Program-made: the position numbers and the translations under genes | Notes under the pieces: generated by a model | What the model was told of the DNA's origin: nothing | The model's input: the letters and a program-made list of their open reading frames with translations, nothing else | The model's database searches: none | Shown here: positions 1 to 12,857 of the stretch, piece after piece | Numbering within the stretch: the first letter of the stretch is position 1 | Layout of the letters: each line of letters opens with the position of its first letter | Source of the DNA: Coniochaeta sp. PMI_546 | Lineage: Eukaryota > Ascomycota > Sordariomycetes > Coniochaetales > Coniochaetaceae | DNA: 64,000 nucleotides | Assembly (NCBI GenBank): GCA_021432605.1 | Contig: MU271150.1 | Coordinates: 1,426,001 to 1,490,000, forward strand | Direction: 5' to 3'

Positions 1-3000
1 ATGCCTGTTTACTGTGTATGTGGTATTACATCTGCTGATCTGTGACCGGGACGTCATGAGCTGCAGTGTGATAGACGATCATACTCACATGCCCAAGCCT
101 CGGTTGACGAGTGAGTGATAGGCATTGCAGTGTTCATCCGCTGCCGTCACTCGTAACTGAGAGACGACAGTGTCATGACAATCGTTCTGGCAATACCGTA
201 GGTGCATACAATATGGTAAAGGGCTTGCGAGTTGCTCTTCACCCTCGCAGTGAGGCTGGGTGATGTGCTCTCGGACCCAGGTCCGGTGAGTAGCAAGGTG
301 CGTGCGTGCCTGAGTTCTATCATCTACAATGAGGAACAGCCGGCTATCGGCATTTACCATGTTCACAGCCAGAGGACCAGAATCATCCATCGGCGCGCTA
401 GACATGCAATGTGCCGGACGTAGAGGCCTCATGGGTCGGGGTGATGGCGACAGCATCAACGTGGACGCTTGTAAAGCTGAACAGCCCTCCGTCGCCCCTC
501 CACTCATCTTCTCAGTCTTGGAACCCCCAATGCTCAACCCCCCCTTCCTCCTCGTCTCTTGCGTCACCTGGAGCACTGGCTCCTCGGTTGGGAAAGGTCA
601 AGGCCCAGAACAGCCGGGTCGACATGGTGAAAGTCGTGCCACTCGCTGCATCGACTGGGAGCTGGATCCAGTCTCCCGCGTCAGGCTGAAAGCTGATGTA
701 GCTGATCCAAGCTGCAATGCTACCCACTTTCGTAGAGTTTTTTTTCCTTCCAGGGCGCACAGCTTTTCACTGGAATGCCGGTGGATTTACTGCCATGAGG
801 CAGTGGAGAACCCTGGCTCCCACTGCGGAGCTAAGGCTAGAAGAGGGCTAGAAGGGGAGTAGAAGAGGCAGATGTCTCACACAGGGAGCCAGTCAGGCCG
901 GCGCAACAGGCCATGGTCACTTATCAGTTTCGGCGCTGCAGAGTGATGAGAGTTATCTTTCACGAGCGAAGCACAAAGAGTGACCCGCGAGTACACGTAC
1001 GATATAGAAGCATCTAACTGCATGCATAACCACGTCTGTCAGTAGTACGGGTCCGCCTGCTTGGGATACAGCAGGACAGCATCCAGCCGCGCGGACCACG
1101 GAATCGCCAAGGGCCAGGGTTGCAAACTTACGGCCTAGCCGTGCTGTCCGGAGTCAGAAATGGGCAGACAAAGGCTGGGCAAATATTCCGGCCAGGAGGG
1201 GGCGCAGAAAGGAAATGTTTGTCCAGTCACGTTTCTGCGATAGGTTATGCATGAGGACGTCTAGAACGACCACTGATCCGGACTGCAACCCTCCCCCTCC
1301 GTGTCCTCGGCGCGGGGGAGAGAAAAGGTTCGTGGCAAATGCGGGCCATGTCGGGAAACAGCCTGTTTGGGATGACGAAGGCGACCAGGTGTGTCGGTCT
1401 GGTTTTGGTTACTGGCCCCCTCTCCCAATGGAACGACAGGCGATGGCGGGATGACACAGTCGATCATGATGAATTGCTCTGTTACATCCCGAGTGAAGAG
1501 TGTCAAGGGTCTCGGACAATGGGCATGTCCGCCAAAGCCGGAAGGAGAGAGGATCGTCATCAGCACGGGTTGAGAAACGGAAGCGTTGCCCTTTGCGTTG
1601 GGGACAGTGGAGAAACTCAAATGTGCCCACTCGCTACAGATTTTAGATCTGAAGCCCCGATCACAATCTTCTGTTGGACGATTGTAACATCGTCATAGGA
1701 AGCGGCTGAAAGGAGAAGTCGTCGCAATCGTGTTGCAGCGAACGCACGGGAGATCATCAGGTCGCCCCAGAGGGACGGTTTCACGCACCGGAAACGACAA
1801 CATTCAGCCAGCGAAAGCCGAAGTTTTCATCGCCGCATCCACCTGGCTTTCAACTGAACCGAGATTGATGCTATCTTTGGCTGCCTCCCGTTACGCAACA
1901 GCTGACATATGCTAGGCTGCTGTGCCCCGTTCCTGTCAAGCCCGGGTTGCACAAGACCGGCCAAAGACTCTCCAAAGCATATCTCCAGGAACGAGCCGGA
2001 CTAAAGCAGCAGGTCAAGCGAGCCAACAGATTTCGTGACAGTTCTCCCGAGTCCACGGTAGGAGAAGCTCGTCACTGAGTGAGGGTCGAGTAACGCTGCG
2101 CTAACAGGCAAGACAGGCGGATTACTGAGAATCCGAGACCTTCCCGTAAGACAAAGACGCTGCCGCTGCCCGTAGCATTCCAGTGATCGTACTGCAAGGT
2201 CCCTTGGGATTTTTAACCATGTCTACCGCGTTCGTGCGACTCAAGAGCCCCCATCGGCGTTCCCTGAATCCCGGTATCGGTTGCTTGCAGACGTTGCCAT
2301 TGTTCCCCCCCCTTGTTCACTGCCTCATCGCATATCAAAGATGAGGATCTCCAAGTCCAAACTCAGACCTTGGCCGAGAGGCAAACACAAGCTAGCTGGC
2401 TAGGAAGCACAAGCTCTGGGCAAACAAGCCGAGCGGCATGTGACTTCTCACTTTGTGTGATGTGTTCTGCTGATCTCTTACTCTGTGCGGCATAGGCCAA
2501 ACTGGGTCGGCGATATGCGTAACGTCAGAACGCTTGTTCCTGCATGATTTCTGGTCCCCGGACTTGCACAGAGCAACACACAGCTGTGTCCATGATGCCA
2601 GCTGGCCGGGCCTCATTGCTGATCACTCGGAGCCTTGCAGCGAGCACAATGCATCATCAGAGGTCCGACCAGAACAAGCTTGTCTGCTCTTTACGGTGAT
2701 CGACATTGGACGGGGTGTTTGATGGTGACGGTGGAACTTGCCGAGGAGAGATCTCACTCCCTCGCGGCACTAGCCGATGAAAATCTTGCCCTGATTCGCC
2801 CAAGGGTCGTCGCTGGCTGACGTCGTTTGTCTGCTGGGGAGCGGATTTTGGCAGTGCCGAGATTTGTCGACAACAGCTCCTCGATGACATGTTGTATAAA
2901 CACATGTAGTGTACCAATTGTCAGGGTATAGTATACTATCCACCCCTTTTTCCTCATGTTTCTGTGCGGTATAACTAGGGAGGAAACACGCGGAAATGTC

Positions 3001-6000
3001 CAGAAGATCTGGCGGCAATGCTCATTTCGTGGCGTTCTCCGTGCTTGCGAAAACAGTGTGAAAGTGGGCATCGCTGAAGCACGCCGGCTTAGGATTTGAA
3101 GGCTTAGAGCTACCCCTGCATGCACAAGCGGTTTTGGGAGGGAGGTTTTGACAGATCTGCCACTGCCTGCTTGTGCATTCGCATCTCACAATGTCCCTTT
3201 TCCCGCTGCAAATCTGCAAGGTACCAGAGACACAGTGATGCAAAACAGCGCCACCAGCGACCGGTGTGCCCCAGGGTCATTACCACATTACGTAGACAAG
3301 AGAAGGGGAAAGGAGGAGCGCCGGCACTGCAGATCTGGAAAAGAGACTATCATTGAAGACGCGATCGGGCCCCGGGAGCGCGACTTATCACGGGTCAACT
3401 CTACACGTAGAACGGATGGACATGACGATCTACGGTCGTCGCCAAATTTGTAGTGATGATTTTGTATCAACATCCTCCTGTCCATCGTCGCCCAGATCGC
3501 GATAGCCACGAAGATCCTTCCACCTTGACGACCGCGCCTTGATCCGTCGACGCCGGTAAGCCGATGGCGTCAAGATAGGGTCGAGGTAACCAAATAGGCG
3601 CTAAAGGATTTTCGGTGCTTCTAAGGAACATTACGGAGATTTCCAGATAGGCCCTTTGTTCTAGCTTGGGCCTCTTCCTGAGTTGCGGTCCAAGGCACAG
3701 GACTGTCATGTCATGGAAGATACCTTGACATTGGTCTTTGAGTTTGAGGCTGCACACGGTGACGCGACTGATCAACCTCCGTTCCATACCGATTGTTGCT
3801 GGGGTTGAAGGAAGCGGCTCAGGAAATCGATGAGCGGCTAGCGGATTAGGAGGGCATGTGTTACTGCTCCTGAATATTTAGTAGGCGCCCTCATCGGACG
3901 AAATAATGTTTGCACCCCATGCCGGAGCTCCTGAAAATGCTTCTCGTCTGGTACCATAATCGCTGTCAGCGAAAGCTCTTGAATATTCAAGAGCCTCTCC
4001 ACGTGATATTAACATGGTATATTCTGATATGTAACTCGCCAGCGCCAAGCCGTCAAGCGTCGCTGCTTACCGCGTCCATTCATGCTTGGGCAGCCTTTCC
4101 TTACGGCCGTCTGGAGTTTAATGAGCACCCACTGCGGTGCGTCGACAGTGCAGAGGGATGACGCTGCGAGGTGATCAGTGCAGTCCGCTACAAGGTGCCG
4201 TGCCTTGTGGAGGGGCCAAAGTCACGGCCGAGTACTTGGCTATACCTCCGTGCAGGTCACGTCGGAGCTTTCCATGCAAGGGTGCGAAAACTGGGGAGCA
4301 CTCTTGCAAAACACGTGGCCGCATAGACCAGAAATGGGTCTTTAATCTCCCACCCCTGGAGGATGCTTCCGGAGCATGACGGTGGCTGCAACAAGAAGAA
4401 GCATCCATGTGACGACAGCTTGTGTCAAATCTGCTCCTGATGCTGCTTGCTTTTTCTGCGTCGTCGTCGCAGGAAGTAGTGTAAATGACTGTCTTCAGGA
4501 TATGGTCCAAGGCGTGATAGAATGTTAGACGCGGATGGTTGGTACCACGGGTGCGTGTTGCCAATCGGTCTTGCACTTCATATGCGTGGTCGAATCCACG
4601 TATTACATTGGACGTGTCAATCTGAGCGGCAAGGCTTAGGCCAATCTTGAGCCTACAGTGGCCTTATTCTTTCAGACGCGAATCGCCCGTGTCTGCAGAG
4701 TGATGCCGTTAGGGGCGCTGGGAGTATCATTATCATTATGCACTGTAGGTGCTATGAAGACTGGCACAAGACGCGTTGGTTCCGTTGTGGATAAAGAAGG
4801 CAGTGCTTTTGACGAGCTCTCCTTCAAAGAGCGGGCGATCCAAAGTCTATCTCAACCCTCCATACACGTAGTCTCCAGACCCCAGAGGAGGACCCATGCT
4901 GCCATTCTCCAGCTGCTAAACAGCCCTGACTGCGTTCAGATCGGAGCAAATGATACGTGCCCTGGGTAGCAGAAGAAATTCTGGAACCATGATCCAGAGA
5001 TTTGTGGAGACGAGAGGGGAGCCTAAAATAGCAGCGTTGTACTCGGGACAAATCCTCGCACTCTGGCCTCTGATCGATGCAGATTGCGAGCATCATCGCG
5101 ACTCGTGCACATGTGTGGTAACATTGTGCCGGACCCGCTAGCCGGACCTTACTGTGCAAACGTGTTTCACGCGCATTGATAACAAGCGAGGCCTTTGTTT
5201 CTGCCATCTGGGCCGAATGTTGGCGGCGCTGTTGGACAAGCAAAACAAACGGACGACTCGGACGGTATTCCGTCTACCATAGCAAGGTACACTACGCAGC
5301 GATGCTTCTGCGGGATCGATATGTGCGGCCTTGAATCTCATCTAAGCATCCACTGGCATGGTCTTGATATGTCTAGCATCGACTAGGCCAATGCCTAATC
5401 TGATCAAGCAGACCATTATGTGATAAGGCGCCATCCACTTTCGGGTTTGTTGTTCCTCGTGGGCTTTGTTCGTGAATGATCGGAGCCAGGGTCTTGGGCC
5501 ACAGCCGCGAGCGAGTCCGCTAAAATGAGATCCCTTCACACCTTTTTGATCTACCACATGGATTCGTAGAAGAGCCAATCAGAAGCTATAACCAGGCCAA
5601 GATCTCGGGGAAAGTCAAGACAAGCTTGCGAGGTTGTAGCGAAGTGGGTACAAGGTCGTCCTGTGGCTTCTGTGAAAATGCGACCTTTCGCGAATGGCAT
5701 CTCCAAATGGACACCATCCGCCACGTTGAGGCTTGAGCTTGCGCGATAGTCCGGGTGGTGTGCGGCGGGAAGAAGAGCCTCATCGACAGATATAATCCAG
5801 TTATATGGTGGTTGTGTTGACTATGCCTGGGATTCGTTGCCGACTTGTCTATCTTGATATTGTAGCGCTCTCACGACAGCCTTTTCGACTGCAGGCAATC
5901 ACTCTAGCACCAAGGCTCACAGCTTGATTGTGCCACTTCGCTCTTATTGGTCGTAACGAGTACCGCGCAGTGGCGGCGACGTTGGGAGAGGCTTTCTGCA

Positions 6001-7308
6001 AGTCGCAACCTTCATCAAACGGATGCATCTCCAGCACAGCACGGTTCAGCTTTGTCGGTGATTGGATACAAAGGACGGACCCGACTGAATTTGAGATCCG
6101 GCACTACACGTGTACCTGCCCAGTCGACCCCCAATGAGGCCGGTGTCCAAATCCGCTTTTGGTTTGGGCCATCGGAATTCGACTTTCAGCGCAAAGATTA
6201 CTTGCGGCACCTACGTGTACATGCAGTGCTGGGTGCTTCGGCTTTCAATGACGCTTCCCCCTCAGTAATGGTACGGTGTGCTGCTCACACGCTGTTACTC
6301 CCACGTTGATGATGCGCCAAGAGTCATGATATCACCATGTGTGAATTATACACAGTCTAGACCATATCGCACGTGTCATTAACATGACGCCTTTTTAAAA
6401 ACGACCTTCGTCTTGATAAAAACTCTCTCATTCATAGCTGGCACCTCGACTCGTTGTATTTCTCGGCATCCAGACCCGTCTGTTCCTTGCAAGGAGAGAC
6501 AAATCAAGTGAATGAACAGAGTGTCAGACCGGCGTGGGGATGGTTAGCACAGTAAGGATATTGTCGGTGCGGCACGCAAGGAAACCTGCCGCGGCAGCTC
6601 TGCCGTTCGCTTACGACCCCTGAAGCCTGTTGATATGGCACATCTTAAGAAAATCCCCTCTCGGAATGTTGCATGCCCGGATTTTAGCACCGCAACGCAA
6701 CGCAATTTGTGCCATATGTACCTCAAGCCACCTTCCGGGTGTCGGAATTCACTTCTCTTGATTGATAAATGAAATTGCATCCTGACATATATTTTCGACA
6801 GAACAAGCGTGTCCCAGCCACCCGGTTCTGTACGACAAGCATTGGCCATGAACCGTCGCAGAGCGCACGGCGGGGTTCGGCAATTCTAAGGTTTTCGGAG
6901 CCCCCGGACCGTCCACTTCCAGCTCCGTCTAGACCTCGGCGAATGCTCCTGTTCGAATAATGGTGCGGTATGATCTGTCAAAAACGACTGACCCTACGAC
7001 GAGCAGACTACCGCGTTTGGACTGTGGGTATGACCAGCCCTACTTCGATCAGAAGCTCCAGTTGTTGAGCCCCTTCCGCGCGGGTTGACAGGCAGGACGG
7101 CATTTCGATTTGTGTGAGGAGGCCTTACCTGATGTTTCCCTGCCGCTGAACCACACTCAGAAGCGACTCGGCTGCTTGGGGAACCTGCCAGTTGCCCACG
7201 GCTCGTGATTGGGTTGCCAGTTGCAGATGTGCAAATTGGCACGACTCCATAAATAGAATCACTTCTCATGCGGTGTAACGCTGCGGCGTCGTGCAGTCCT
7301 CCTCAAGC

Positions 7309-7344
<36 letters not shown>

Positions 7345-9600
7345 TTGTGCAACCATCTCGCCGTTCACATTGATCATGATGGAAAACTGATCAATGACAT
7401 GTAGTCAAGTGCATGCTTCGAAGAACAACAGATGGCGCAACAAGCGGAGGCTTCGGCCTGCGTGAATAAACACACTAGCAGAGAACGGTCGAACGTTGGA
7501 TGGTGCTAGGGCACGCAGGGCTAAACGGCCGTTATCGCTGCATTCTTTCCACCCAGCACGGAATATGCTTGTACGGAGCAGAATGAGACATCGTACGTAG
7601 TATGGATGACTAGCGGACCGCGACAGAAGCTCCGGCGCTCTCATACAAATCGTCGTCCCGGACTTTGGTGATCTTTAGTCCGAAGACGGTGGATGCTTTT
7701 GTTGCTGCGATGGATACTTATCCCGAGCCGCTATGGTGCCAGCATGGCGGGCTGGTGAAGGAAACAAGGATTGGGAGCCAGGCAGTTCTGAGTTCTTCAG
7801 TGCAGTGTCGCTTGGTGTCGGCATGAGCTGCGGGGGAGTCCACAGCGGTTCGTCGCAGTTGTTGGGAGTCTCTCAATGCGAATCAGAAGCAGAGGTAAGC
7901 GAACAACCCGCTTGGAGCCCTGCAACTGGGCCAGGTGAAGCCATGAAAAGGGCCCGATGGAACCCTACAATGGAGCGCAAAGCGCAACGAGCAGTTTCTC
8001 TTTTTCTGACTCCGAAAGCTCTCGCGGATACTGGTGGAGGTCGGCGAAGTGGGCACTGGCTGATTTGTCCGGAAGAGTGGGGAGCGGATTGACGTAAGGT
8101 CCCTCCCCATCAGGGATGTGGCCGTTCTGGTGCAGCTGGAACTCAAAGCAGAAGCACGCTGCACGTCTTCTTCCATCGTACTATGGTAGTGTAGCTGTGG
8201 TCGACACTACGCTAGGCCCTGGGAAACTGCCAGGTCCTGGAAAGTGTTAACCTTGAGAGCCAAATCGGCAATCGTGTTATCGATTACTCATGGCTTCTCG
8301 CAACAAGGCTGCAGCTGATTATATTGCTTGGCGGAAGAGGGGGTTCGAAATATCCCGTACCTGGGCGAGCTGGGAAGATCATGACGAATGTGGTCTTCGT
8401 CCTGGGTGACTGCCAAGGCGTGTCTGTTTTTCTGTCTGTCAGTCTGTCAGTCGCATGGGACTGCCAGCAAACAAGCGTTCCGTGTACGCATTGGAAATTC
8501 CTTTGGTTCTTGTTGGACCCCATGGTTGCAAGTCTTGAGGCCTCGAGGTTGGGTTTGTCACTTTGCACATTTGCACATTTCTGGTGGACAGAGTTTGCAG
8601 AGGACTTCCTAACCCTGGATGATTACATCCTAGAAAGGTTCGCTCTTGCTGCAAAGTGTGCCAGACCTCTTGGCCATTTTTGCCTCATACGGAAAGCTCC
8701 CCAAAGCTTCGGACAGTTTTCTACACTTACTTCTGCTGCTGCTTGCCCATCTCGCTAAAGACACGCAGCGCTAATACCATAGTATACTGCGTGGTGCTCT
8801 GGGCCAATGGCTTGTAAACATTGATCCACCCGCAGCACCCTTGGGTGGTGTTGTGTTCGTGATCCTGGAGATCCAAGACGAGCGGCAACCAAGCTACCTT
8901 GGTGTTCTTGACATTCTGCATAGTGCTGCCTCAGAGATATAGCAAGACAGCCCGACAGTGCTGTGAGCACTACGCACATTTCACGTCAACCGCTGGCGGC
9001 TCTGTGCCGTTTCTAATCGCCGAGCCCATGTTAACTCGTCGCCTGTTGACCTCGGAGAGCTCCAATCAAGCTGCCTGGCGACCCGCCGTCGTCTTCTATT
9101 GAGAGAACTGAGGGATATTGATGAGCGAGGCATGGCACTTTGATCTCTATTCGCCGCACGCTCTGCTGCTGGACAGCCTCATCACGCGTTTCTGGCTCTG
9201 CTCTCTCTGAATGGAGCAAACAAGAGTCTTGGTTACGTGTCCTGCTCTCGAGCCATCTTGCAGGCCCAAAAGGCTTCTCTCTTTTCCTCGCTTCCGTCGT
9301 CCAGGTCCATCATGTTGGGATTTCTGATTTTCTGGGAAACATGGATCCCTGGCCGTGCATCACACAAGGGAGAGACACCCAATCGCATGTTCTGCCCAGC
9401 ACTCAGCTTGTGCCCCACAACACTGAAGCCCTCTGCGCTGGTACCACCACCCTTGTCTGTCAATCCCTCACGCAGGGAGGAGAAGCAGAACAAGGGGTTC
9501 TTGGAGGAATCTCGTTCGGCTTTTGCTTGTGGCGCTGACCCTGCACCCTTAGGACACGAAAAGCCCCGCTAGGCCAGGGGAAAAATCATGGATTGACGAA
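1..9600. other. Gene-empty region
   Basis: I see no supportable gene in this stretch. Open frames on both strands are under about 180 codons, have composition unlike the genuine proteins of this window, overlap one another in several frames, and carry no motif I recognise. No tRNA, rRNA, transposon ends or terminal repeats were seen. The only clear structure is a TG microsatellite at 7309-7345. The region lies upstream of the homeobox gene, and its distal part could belong to a gene beyond the left edge. Confidence 0.6.
7309..7345. repeat. TG dinucleotide microsatellite
   Basis: About fourteen uninterrupted TG units are followed by a slightly degenerate tail. It lies in non-coding sequence about 3.5 kb upstream of the homeobox gene. 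Such tracts vary in length between strains. No function is implied. Confidence 0.95.
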
Positions 9601-10820
9601 GAAATGAGCTTTGCATCTACATACGTACGCATTCTTGAAATTGGGCGAGGGTTCTGACAGGAAGAGAGGACTTTGATACTTGTTAGCAGGAAATATGACA
9701 GGATCGCAACTCTGTGTGCATCGTTGTTTGGATCGATCCCTCCGTCTACTCGTCCGTCGGAGGCGAGACATGGGCGAGTTGATCAGCCCCGGTAGGCTCG
9801 AGCTTCTCGCCCCGCTGCTGGAGCCAAGCCGTGGGCTAGACTGATCGCTACTACAAGGGTCCAGGGGTGAGGTACTTGGATGTACCTACCGACACCCTCC
9901 CTTGTCCATGAAAGAGGCACAACGAGCTCAAGGCCACACCCCGGCTCTCCAGGAACATCGCTCCCCCAGCAGGAGGTGTGGCCCTCGTCCTTCACCCGCC
10001 TATCTCTGCTCCCTAGGATCCCAGGCGCCTACCATAGCAGGTAGGTACCGCGAAACTTGACGACAGACACCATGAAATCAATGCAACTCGCACACCCCCT
10101 GCTGTTCTAGCTTCCCGCTCTCGGCTTTCCACCCCATCTCTGTGCTTGATAGCCTGAAAGTATCGTTCGAGGGATCGCGTATATATGCTTGAGTGCCGGG
10201 AAACCGTGCCTCACACAAGACTCTGTTTCGTCAAAACCCCTCGAGTTTCTACCTGTCTCTCTTTTCTTGTACAGCGAACTCCTTGAAGACGACCCCGACG
10301 GTAACATCGAAATCACAACCGGTATAGAAAGCGAGAACGACACCAAGAGCCAGGATTGACACTGAGCTCCTTGTCCTACCCAAACACAAAACCACGCTAT
10401 AATCGTCCCATCTTGCCCCTTCCGCATCCCCTCTGAGGGCTCGAGCTCTCCTCTTCTCGATTCGCACCCCAGGGACATTCTACACATCCTTTGTTACCAC
10501 CCGCGACCCACACTCCCTCTCTTGCTGATCCAGCTGGGTGTTCTGAGTCCTACATATTTCGAGAGGCTCCAGTCGTCTCCCACTTGACGAGCTGCCAGTC
10601 ACACTCTTGCAGTGAACCTCTTGTCTCGTGCATCTCTTTCTCTTATACCGGGACCATCCTTCCTTCCAGCTCTTTCCACAAAAACCAAACCTTCTGGCGG
10701 CCATCAGACCGGATGTTGTGCTGCTGGTAAAAGTGTATAAACCGTTACAGTCACTCGTTATCAGAAAACGCTCGCAGCCTCCGTCTGTACCTACTACTAT
10801 CATTCTTCGTATCCTTCGAA
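9601..10820 (+). promoter_or_regulatory. Probable promoter and 5' leader of the homeobox gene
   Basis: From about 10230 to 10700 the plus strand has repeated CT-rich runs, typical of promoter and leader sequence in filamentous fungi. TATA-like stretches occur near 10180 and at 10736-10741, the second 80 bp before the start codon. A short upstream ORF lies at 10713-10730. A pyrimidine run ending in CAG near 10275 could be the acceptor of a leader intron. The transcription start cannot be fixed from sequence. Confidence 0.4.
10713..10730 (+). promoter_or_regulatory. Upstream ORF of five codons (MLCCW)
   Basis: ATG TTG TGC TGC TGG TAA begins 108 bases before the homeobox start codon. If the messenger begins upstream of it, this ORF could dampen translation. 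If the TATA-like sequence at 10736 is used, it lies outside the transcript and means nothing. That makes it a conditional call. Confidence 0.3.
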
Positions 10821-12857
10821 ATGGAGCAAATAGCTTCTCCCGAGATGTTCGAGTCCCCGTTCTTTTCCTTAGACAACGGCATTCCAGCACAAGTGGCCTT
10901 CGACCCAAACCAGCAGGGCTCCGCACATAACCAATTGCAAGTCCCACGACAAGCTTTCATGCCATTCACACAGCAAGCATACTCGCACAGCTATGCCCAT
11001 CCTCAAAGTCGACAAGCAGGCTCATATCCGTCATCACCGTCATGGCAGCTTCACTCCCGCCAACATCAACATGCTCTACCCCAATACGGAAACCACTATA
11101 CATTCGGTATCCGGCACCATCCATTCGCAATGAATCATGCACTTCATGCGAAGACCACGGCGGAAACGAAGGCCAGGCTGGACAAGAAGCACGTTGAGAT
11201 CCTGGAACACGAATTCTCCAAGAACCAAAAGCCGTCGAGCATCGTAAAACGGGAGCTTGCGGAGCAGATGGGACATGAGATCGCCCGCATTAACGTTCGT
11301 ATCCGTCCTTTGGCTGGCTCGTGTATGTCCCACTAACACCTTGTCTAGAACTGGTTCCAGAACAGGAGAGCCAAGGAGAAGTCAAACAAGAGGACTGCCG
11401 AGTACGCGGCGAGGGAGGCCAACCAGCAGCGTGACTCCAGTGAAGGAGCATCATCCGGACCTCAGTCACCGCAGCAACAAGAGGAGAATGGTCGAGACGA
11501 ACGCTCCGCATTGGATACCATCCGGCGGCCGATCATGTCCAGTGCAACGATAGGCGAGGTTGAACCGGAGGATGATGGCCCATCCGAGCAACCGCAACTG
11601 TACCTGACCGAATCTGATGAGACGCGTGATGATTCTTCGCAGTGCGCCGACGATGACATGTCCAATTCGCAGTCAGATAGCAACGGGTTGATAGTCGTTG
11701 TCTCTCACGATTCGTCCAACCCGGACGATCCCCGAGAGCACTTCCAGTCTCCCAATGCAGACCTCAAGCAAGAATTCGACTATCCCGGACTTCAGGATTT
11801 CCATGGTATGCCTTCGGGTTCTATCAGCAGCTTCGGGTATATGGACGATAATGAGATCGCAACTGCGTGGTTTCACCCCTTGCCTCAAGCACCGTCCGAC
11901 TACTTTGGGTCTGATGTCGCTCCTCTTTCACTGCTCAACGCCGGTGCACCAATGACGATGACAGAACAATGTCCGTCCGAGGACGTCCTCAAAGGCCAAC
12001 AGCTGGCGTCGCCGGTGTCTATGGCCTCGATGTCACAGACTCCACCGCCTGCGAAGGAGACGGGCTCTCGCTTCGCCCTCAAGTCGCCGCGGCCGATCAA
12101 TATCGCCGCTCGCAGGAACCACCAGCGGCCCGCTCCCCTTGGTCTCGCTATTTCGCGGAAGGGTTCATACTGCCAAGGACCTAAGACTGGAATAGACGTA
12201 CCTCGCCGTCGTGCCGACGACACAACACCAATGCGTCGCACTGCGTCCGCGACTGGCCTCCGTAGGTTGCCGAGAGTGTCGGAGGGGCTTCGATCACCTG
12301 GCTCAAACTTCCAGGGCATCCGCTCGCCCAGCTACAACAGCTCAGCGTCGCCCGTTTCACCTGGCCGAGCCGATACACCGGCCACCAATAATTCAGATGA
12401 CCACCACGGACTTCCGTACGCAAACTTCAACGCTCCGTTAGCGACCAGGTTTGAGAATTCGATCAACACACCTCCTGTCACGCCTGGACTCCCCCTCGGC
12501 TACTCTAGCTTCGCCAACCCGTTCGAACAAGCCTGGGCCCATGCCGCGAACGACCAACCACTCGCAACACCCAGCCTATGCAGCCACGGAGGATCCGAGA
12601 TGGACTTCCCGGGAACATCCCACATGCCCAGCTACATCGCCAGCCAACCAGCCACTCCCGGCTTCCACCGTCCTGACGCCTTCGGCCCCGGATTCCGATT
12701 CGTGCATGGCGGCATGTCGAACGCCCCCGAGTACACCTTCCCCGACTCCAGCTACGTGGAGTCATCCCTCTCCTCGTCGCCCCTCGAGCAGCCGACGTCG
12801 AAGACCTTCCAGTTCGCGCAGAACGTGACGCCTCAGGACTTCAGCCACGAGAACTGA
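10821..12857 (+). CDS. Homeobox transcription factor
   Basis: Two exons, 10821-11294 and 11349-12857, are separated by a 54-bp intron (donor GTTCGT, branch CTAAC, acceptor TAG), giving 660 residues. The homeodomain covers about residues 113-172. The intron falls inside recognition helix 3, and joining the exons restores the motif NWFQNRRAKEK, with the Trp, Phe, Asn and Arg residues that contact DNA. The long C-terminal part is low-complexity, rich in Ser, Pro and Gln, with several TP and SP sites. Fungal homeodomain proteins are nuclear regulators of conidiation, sexual development and secondary metabolism. The ARINNWFQNRRA core resembles the HbxA/RfeB type as I remember it, but I do not assign a symbol. 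The very long empty upstream region fits a developmental regulator. Confidence 0.88.

Noticed and set aside
85-862. Overlapping open frames on both strands at the left end (163 and 177 codons)
   Set aside because: They overlap each other, have no recognisable motif, and their composition looks like chance translation of non-coding DNA.
7733-8758. Two plus-strand frames of 119 and 144 codons
   Set aside because: No conserved-looking blocks, splice-linked partners or protein-like patterning were found. One of them is partly a CTGT-rich simple stretch.
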